Below, one piece after another: positions 57,250 to 64,000 of a DNA stretch of 64,000 nucleotides. The stretch covers positions 61,335,554 to 61,399,553 of the forward strand of contig OX485803.1 of assembly GCA_950295325.1 (NCBI GenBank), written 5' to 3'. The notes below the pieces were generated by a model, which ran no database searches, was not told the origin of the DNA, and saw nothing but the letters and a program-made list of their open reading frames with translations. How positions within the stretch are numbered: position 1 is the stretch's first letter; each line of letters begins with the position of its first letter. This stretch comes from Polytrichum commune (lineage: Eukaryota; Streptophyta; Polytrichopsida; Polytrichales; Polytrichaceae). The position numbers were made by a program, and so were the translations under genes.

Positions 57250-57390
57250 AAGGAAAATGAAGCAGACAAAAGAAGATTCGTAAAGTACCGATGCCCTTGT
57301 AGTATGTGCAAATGAGGAAATGTTTTATTAAGAAAAACCATACGAGAACACCTCCGGTAGCATAAACAAAATTTTGTGCTCACAAAAATC
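57250..57390 (+). pseudogene. CACTA transposase-associated domain remnant
   Basis: Plus-strand translation around 57,255-57,370 gives RRFVKYRCPCSMCK, a stop, then NVLLRKTIREHLR and HKQNFVLTK. This matches the C-x2-C ... H-L pattern of the domain that begins CACTA transposases. It is interrupted by stops. Confidence 0.55.
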
Positions 57391-57969
57391 ATATTGGTAT
57401 ATGATTTTATTACCTTATACTATTTTATAAATGAGTCGCTTGAATTTTGATGTAAAAATTAATGCATTCATGTGTCATATAAGTACAAAAATGACATTTT
57501 GTTGATGCAACATCTAAGGTAGCCACTCAATTGTTTTTTAAATAGATAAATATACCAAAACTTGTCCCCAAGAAGAGAAGTTATACTAATGAGGAGTTGA
57601 TATTGATGAATTGGAGGTTTGAAGCTCTTGATGGGCAATGAAGCAACAATCTCATACCAAAAGTTCACCACTTTAAACTTTTGGAAAAGAAATTGAAAAA
57701 TGATAATTTCAAAATTTTCATTCATGAGATGGGGTTTAACCCGGTGATATTCTTTTACCATTTGTGGGTTCCCAATAAACCAAGTCAAAATACCAACAGA
57801 TGATCAATCTTGTATCACGTTGCAAAAATTATGTCTTTAAGGTTGAAGCTCATGTGTACATAAATGGAAGTGTACAAAGGGACAATGTTGCAGAATTTAT
57901 TAATAATTCTATGTGGTATAAAAAAAGTTGGTAATGTAATGTGAGAATATATCATTGTGAACGCTTAGA

Positions 57970-60431
57970 GTGGTCTACCACTCCGCGGGATCACTTTTAA
58001 TTAGGATGTTAGCATTAAAAGTTAGAATTGATAGGAAATTTAGGGAAAATTAATTCAATTAGTAGTTAGTCTAGAAGAATGAAGGTGGAGTACTAAGGAC
58101 TTCGGGCCTTCAACCGGAAGTAACAAAATTCTAGTGAATGGTAAGATTGGTTAAAATGAAAACTAAGTAGTGCTAGAAAATAACGAAGTAGAAAAAATAT
58201 GCTAGCTAATAAAAACTGCTAGCTAAGCAAATGTTAGTAGATGCTAGTTAAGCAAATATTTGTTTATTAGTTAAAATGATCACACACAACTATTGGAGGT
58301 GTTTGGCGTAAGAAGACGAAATCGGCTTGAAGACTTTTGAAGAAAAAATAAAAAGAGAGCAAGGGGGCTACTTGCCCACTAGCCCCCTTGCCAACTCAAT
58401 GGCAAAAAATTAGAAATGTTCTAAAGTTCCCCATCGGAGCCACCTCGGCGAGAGGGTGGCAACCTCAACCGGGAAAAAACCCCAAACCAAAATTTCGGGA
58501 AAGGGTTCGAAGAATGGAGCCGGTGGCGGAGGGGTCCAACCATTTTTTGAGAGGGTTTAAAAACCTCCTCTTCCCCTTTCAATCTCTCTCTATATTTTCA
58601 TTTTTAGCCCTTGATTTTAGCTTTCCAAAAAGCCTAAGATTGTTAGAATCAGAATTAGGGAGCAAAAGTTATAAGTGTTTGACTGAAGATGTCTTAGCTA
58701 CCTTTTAAATTACAAGCGCTGACTTTGCAAGCGCATAACTAAAAGAAAAATGATCCAATTGCTTTGATATTCAAATGCGTTATATTTCTTGTTGTTAGCT
58801 TTCTAGAAAGTATAAGTTTGTTGCAATCAAATTTAAAGAATGAGAGTTATGAATGTTTGAATGAAGGTATCACAGCTGCCTCTTAAAATATAAGAGCTGA
58901 CTTTGTAATCTCATACCCGCAAGAGAAACCTTCAGTTGTTTTGATATTTGGGGTAGCTGTAGATCTGATTTTAAGGTTTCTAGAAAGTCTAAGCTTGCTG
59001 GAATCTAAGTTAATAAGCATAGGTTATGAATGTTTGAATGAAGGTATCCCAGTTGCCTCTTGAATTCTAAGAGCTGACTTTGTAAGCTCATATCTTTCAG
59101 AAAATCCATACATTTGCTTTCATAATTGGATGAGTTAGCTTTCTTGTAGTTAGCTTTCCAGATTACTAATAATTGTTCCAATTAAAGCTTGTGAGCAAAA
59201 GTTGTGGCCGTTTAAACGAAGGGTTATTTGCTGCCTTACGAGAAGAAGTTCGTCCATCCAAGGTTGGCGGGATACGAGTTGGTGTTGTGGGCAACCTAAC
59301 GTTTGAGTAGGGGTTCCCCACTAACCTTCGCCAATCCAATATAGGAGTCAATCAGTAAGTCTTTTAAGCCTACACCTTTCAATTTAGAATTGGAGGGAGC
59401 GCAGCAAAGCTAAATTCTCACCCCAACCCAACTATCCATGTAAGGGTAGGGGGGCATCACCCACCTAGCCGCCGAGGGGGATTCCAACTCCCATGTGTGC
59501 GAAGTCTTTCGGTTAAATGTTATGATAGTAGCTTTCCATTTATAGCTCGTTCGTGTGTGGTGAAGCCGGGTTAATCACCAGCATGAACACTCTGTATGTT
59601 TATAGGTGGTAAGGTGAGAGTAATGACTCACGAAACCACCATCATGTTGTTGGCCCCAAGGGTTGGAGGTGATGGCCCCAACCCTTGAAGATTGTGCAAT
59701 AGGTTGAACACACATGTTGCCTTATTCTCCAGTCCCATCAAGTTGAATTTTCGTGGTCAAACCGTGTTCAACTAATTAATAATAAATAACATTCGTACGA
59801 CTCCCATGGGAAAAAACCTACCGAAAACTTAACTCGGAGGATTGAGACTACCCTCCAACAGCAAAGATCGGAGGATGTAAGTATCAATCAACCTTCAAGA
59901 GACCCGCACAGGGCCTTGAAAGGTTTGGGTTAAGGCGTGCACCAAACAAGTAGATGGTGATGTCATATATTATGAACTTAGTAACATAGGCTTTGTTCAA
60001 TCAACCATAAACTAAAAATGAAGGTTGAGAGGGCGGGACTTAATTAACGTCCCTCCGTTTAGAGAATTTAATATATAAGAAGTAAAGAATCAGAGGTGGC
60101 CCAAGGTAAAATGTAAGGTTATTTCATTCATTAGGGTTATGTTGCCTTGATCCCAAGCCTAGTGCGTCTGCGCTTAGACTAGGATAAATTAGGCATTAAG
60201 TTAGGGAACTTGATAATTACCTTAGGCATTTAAAATCTAGGTACAACCTATCGGAAGGATACGACGTGATTATCAAAACCCTCCACAAACACAAAACACC
60301 CATTAAATGTCGTAACAACTGGGTTCGGCTTGGGCACCTGCCAAGGCAGGCCACCCTCACCGAAGGGCTTGTGCATTACTTTTAGGCTCCCTCGGAGGGG
60401 GGTGCCCAAAAACACCACAATCATGTCCACA
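57970..60431. mobile_element. 2.46-kb insertion in the CACTA relic
   Basis: CTTAGA flanks both sides (57,964-57,969 and 60,432-60,437). The ends are GTGGTCT and GTCCACA, which are only weakly inverted. The body is more GC-rich than its surroundings. It has a hairpin (GCAAGGGGGCTA with TAGCCCCCTTGC, 58,358-58,391) and a tandem repeat block, and no TE proteins. A solo LTR is plausible but unproven. Confidence 0.5.
58620..59230. repeat. About 177-bp tandem repeat, three to four units
   Basis: AGCTTTC-AGAAAG-TAAG starts units near 58,620, 58,797, 58,972 and 59,150. Each continues with GAGAGTTATGAATGTTTGAA and GAAGGTATC-CAG-TGCCTC, then AGAGCTGACTTTGTAA. Units differ at many sites. It lies inside the 2.46-kb insertion. 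Confidence 0.8.
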
Positions 60432-60437
60432 CTTAGA

Positions 60438-61861
60438 ATATAAATAAATAGAATTTAATCATGTCAATTACCTTGAAGGATATAACAACATGAGAGAAGT
60501 TTTATGGACATTATTATGTGAATTGAACTCATATAAATTTGTAAAGCTATTTTGATTTTTTTCCAAAATAAATTTTCTAATTTGTTTTTCCTCCTTCCAT
60601 CATAGACCATCACAAAATACTAGGTAGAATGATTTCTAATATATGATGTTACATACTATATCATCCCTTATAAACTAATGTATATCATACCACACCGTAT
60701 TAACAAATATATTTAATATTATATATATAAAACAATTTGATAAAATATAAAATATTAACATTTGTATATTCTATTAAAACTTAGGGTGTCTGTGATAATA
60801 TTAAAGTTAATATTGGATACTATAGTAAAGTATCCACTTAGTCAAGGTACATGTTGTATATTATTTTGTAAAATAAAATGATCATGATGTAGATAAGATT
60901 TAGGATTGAGGGTTTTATAATGATTGACCTCAACTTTTGGATTTTAAAATTATTGACATCATATGTTAAAATAATTTGGCGATTTGGCCAAATACAATAA
61001 TATTTCTTTGTTTGAATCCTTATAGGTAATTCTACTTTTTAGCTAAATATTGTTTGACATATGTGTTTACCAATAATTAATGAATTTTTTTTGGAGCTAC
61101 AAGTACGCAATGAAAAAAATTGAATTTCCATAAATACATTACACTCTAGCTGTAATATTGATGCTTAGAATATAGGGTCTAAATAATGGGATTTTGGGCC
61201 TATTGGATATTTAGAATATGTTTAACATTGACACCGTAGAGTCATCCAAATGATTAGAGTGTTCAATAGATCCTAAATTCCTACTACGAATTTATAATAT
61301 TATTTTATTATTATGGACGAGAAAATATTTTTATCTTACATTCTATGAAATTTAAATGATCAAGGTATGGTAATTTTTTATATATAAACGGTCATCATTG
61401 ATAAAATTTATGTAACTAATATTTTGATCATAAACAAAGAGAGTGTTAAAGAATAAAATATATACGTGTACTTAGCACCACTCATTGAGGAACTATAAAG
61501 GTTGTGGAAAGTCGTGAAAACAATTAATTAATCACTATTGAAGAAAAAAAAAAATGAAGTAGAAAAAAATTACTAGATTCCAAATTTTAAGTTTCAAATG
61601 ATTCTTATGTGGAGCATCCATGACTTTCCAACTTATAAATTATTTGTTGGGCAAGTTACAAAAGGATGCAGAGGTTGCTCCCCATATGGGCCAAATGTAT
61701 CAACAACTCTATGTAGTTGTATAATTATAAGACATTATATTTATTGTAGAATTATATAAAATTTTGTGATATTTTGTCATCTTGTATTTGATATTAATCT
61801 ATAGTTAACATGATATGTTTTGGTGGAACATGACCTCCTTATACGTAATATACTAGATGTT
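60438..61861. other. AT-rich spacer inside the CACTA relic
   Basis: No coding sequence seen. Very AT-rich with several homopolymer and TA tracts. It probably holds an unrecognisable part of the transposon. Confidence 0.35.
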
Positions 61862-62570
61862 ATGCATTGTGAGAAAAAATTAATAGAAAGTCTTATGAAA
61901 ATATATTTTGGGAGAAAAATACACTGAAGGTTCGAATGGATTTGAAGAAAACCAACATACAGCCATATTTGTGACTCATACCAAGGAAAAAACCAAGTAG
62001 GTTGATTTTGTCGTAAGCCTCATTTTTGCTCACAAAGAAAGAGAAGGATGTTTTGTGGATGATGTATGACAATTGAAAACTCCAACTTATTATGTTGGCC
62101 AATTGCGAAAAATCATTTACATGGATGGTAGCCTCAATGTATTGAAATTCCATGATTACTATGTCCTTATGTAACAAATTTTATATGTACGCACAATCAT
62201 ATCCAAGAAGGTTTGTATGTGTATGATAAAACTAAGTCGGATATTCAAACGTTTGTGTGCATAAACCATTGATCCATCATAAATGATTGAATTATAAGAG
62301 AATATAGTCATCACCGTGTGCATGTTTGTAAAAGAATTTCTACCGGAATGTTTTGATGTGATGACCTATTTGTTGGTACATTTTATTGAAAAATTAGATA
62401 TTTGTCGGCCCGTACATGCCCGTTGGATTTATCCTATGGAAATGTACTTGAAGACATTGAAGGGCTATGTTCAAAATTGCGCAAGACTTGAAGCAAATAT
62501 GACAGAAGCATATGTCATATACGAAACTCTTGGTTTTTGCACAGAATACATGTATCATTACAAATCGTAG
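61862..62570 (+). pseudogene. CACTA transposase remnant
   Basis: Plus-strand frames give MHCEKKLIESLMKIYFG (typical of the end of the Tnp2-type catalytic region), FLLTKKERRMFCG and LKFHDYYVLM. Then, at 62,337-62,560, come FLPECFDVMTYLLVHFIEK, ICRPVHARWIYPMEMYLKTL and KGYVQNCARLEANMTEAYVI. The last block is the well-conserved DUF4218 segment of plant CACTA transposases. Frame changes and stops lie between the blocks, so it is a pseudogene. Confidence 0.78.
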
Positions 62571-64000
62571 GGTGTGGAATGGTAAAGTTGATCCTACAAT
62601 GAATGATGAAATACTTAAAGGTGTAGGACGACGGAGCATATTAACACTTGAACTATGTAATTGGATACATTAATTTGTGGTGAATAATGTGACTCCCCTA
62701 GAGTCATGGAGAGAATAAGTAACTTCATCCCATTGATATTTGTAAAAAAAATTTGGCACTAATAAAATGGAATATCGTTTTTGAGTTTTTTAACTGGTAA
62801 TAAATTTGGTTAGTGATTTGAAATAATAAATGTAATTTATTATATTACTTTATATATATATATATGTTATAACTAATATTTAAAACTACTGTCTAAATTC
62901 ATATTTGTGCATATTATACATAATGGGATAATATTTGATATGCACATATTTTCAAAATATGAGATGCATAAAAAAAAATGTTCTATTTTATAATCGTCAC
63001 ATTACAATTATGACAGAATACAGATTGGGACGTGAAGACTTTCGAAGATAAAACAAGGTAGTAGAATTGTATATCCCGATGTGAAGGGTTATTTTGATTC
63101 ATATCAAATTAACTTAGTAGTATTGACAAATAAGTGGTAGATAGTAAAACATTAGATAAGTCGGTTGGATAAATTTAGATTTAAAAGTTAACATAGTAAA
63201 TAAATTCCTAAAAGGACAAGCGATAATGAATTATTAGATGATTATTTGAAGATTGACTAAACTAAACTCAATAAGTGAGTAATTGATAAGGCTAAGATTT
63301 AGAATATTCCAATGATCCAAAGACGACTAAACGCTAAAATAATCAAACGGGTGGAGTAACGACCTTGACTATTGAATATGCCTTTTGACTTAGCCAATTC
63401 GCTTCAACGATGTAAGATTCATCCTAAGTAAAAAATAAATGAAATCTAAACGAGAAGGGTCGACAGTGGTTAAAATGATTCACTGCAAGGGGTTATGTGG
63501 CGAAACAAACTCAACAAAGAAACTCAACCCAACTGCTTAAAACAACCCTATTTAAGTGGTGTTGAAGGTTCATTCAAACATCGATTTCTTCCCCTTCAAC
63601 TCCTTCTTGATTTCGAACCCCCGGTGATCAAAACTCCTTGAAGAGTAATATATCTCTTCTCTAACATCAACCACTTCCATTTCGATCGATCTTACATTTG
63701 AGCAAAATACTTATAATTAGTCATTTGATAGTTTGGAATGTGAATATTTCTTAGAATAGACCAAGGTGTTTTTCATCATTTAATAAATACGTTTTCTTGA
63801 AGTTCATGTAGTTATTATTTTTTGTAGTAAAATTACACTTTGATTTTTTTTTATAATAAAACATAAGTAGTTTCTATAGAATGCGAACTTAATTAGTGAT
63901 TATGGAGTTAAAAGGGACATCAAACTTCAAAAGCTCACTACATCTTGATGTAAAGTCAAATTCTAAAATATTTTATATGCATAGATAGTTTTTAAATTTT
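62571..64000. other. AT-rich right end of the window
   Basis: No gene or repeat recognised. A (TA)n tract is near 62,850. Confidence 0.4.

Larger units (their letters stand above)
57200..62580 (+). mobile_element. Decayed CACTA (En/Spm) transposon
   Basis: A transposase-associated N-terminal zinc-binding segment near 57,250-57,390 and transposase C-terminal segments at 61,862-62,570, all on the plus strand and in the correct order, indicate one CACTA relic. The transposase core between them is not recognisable; 57,400-57,960 and 60,440-61,860 are AT-rich and mutated. Terminal CACTA repeats were not found. A 2.46-kb insertion interrupts it. Confidence 0.6.

Noticed and set aside
57468-57788. 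106-codon minus-strand frame
   Set aside because: Lies within the plus-strand CACTA relic and shows no known motif; treated as chance.
61893-62177. 94-codon minus-strand frame
   Set aside because: Antisense to recognisable CACTA transposase blocks.

Overview
The window looks like a repeat-dominated interval of a large land-plant genome. One ordinary nuclear gene is recognisable: a type II metacaspase with plant-type GT-AG introns, a family confined to plants and green algae. Nearly everything else is transposable-element DNA: Ty1/copia, Ty3/gypsy, LINE, CACTA, PIF/Harbinger-like MITEs and several unnamed insertions. There are no bacterial-type operons, RNA genes or CRISPR arrays. The species cannot be named; a fern, lycophyte, gymnosperm or other large-genome plant would fit.

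Left third (1.4-27.7 kb): one old minus-strand Ty1/copia element, about 5-6 kb long, has been split by successive insertions and now covers 26 kb. The insertions are (a) 2,067-4,604, with an 8-bp target duplication and a CACTA-ended MITE inside it; (b) 4,671-16,793, a 12.1-kb plus-strand LINE with a perfect 12-bp target duplication; (c) 17,821-18,230, a MITE; (d) 19,236-21,437, an LTR-element piece; (e) 22,495-26,038, an apparent solo LTR that carries a second, related solo LTR at 23,091-24,878. Removing each insertion puts neighbouring copia coding pieces back next to each other.

The LINE is the most remarkable object. It encodes a large ORF1 with RRM-like and coiled-coil regions. Its ORF2 is broken only by two frame changes and one stop. 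ORF2 carries a 2A-like NPGP motif, an APE endonuclease, reverse transcriptase, RNase H, a CCHC zinc finger and a C-terminal domain resembling the R2-type restriction-like endonuclease. That is the dual-endonuclease layout of the Dualen/RandI elements known from green algae. A decayed relative lies at 47.3-48.9 kb.

Middle (27.7-46 kb): a 1.5-kb TIR element (28,728-30,228) with an unrecognised ORF of about 258 codons; three copies of a MITE family ending in TTAGTGTAGT; seven copies of a PIF/Harbinger-like MITE family (GGGCCACTTCACACA termini), two of them head-to-head in a 1-kb palindrome just upstream of the metacaspase; and a GC-rich TTA-flanked MITE. The metacaspase (minus strand, 33,475-36,855, four coding exons plus a 5' UTR intron) has both catalytic residues and looks intact. 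Its last intron and its 3' flank each contain a local tandem duplication.

Right (47-64 kb): the LINE relic; a candidate hairpin; the 5' half of a Ty3/gypsy element of the Tat/Ogre type (LTR with TATA, primer-binding site, a decayed pre-gag ORF made of two copies of one module, then an intact 706-aa gag with three zinc knuckles); and a decayed CACTA transposon (57.2-62.6 kb) interrupted by a 2.46-kb insertion. Precise element ends are given where a target duplication defines them; other ends are approximate.
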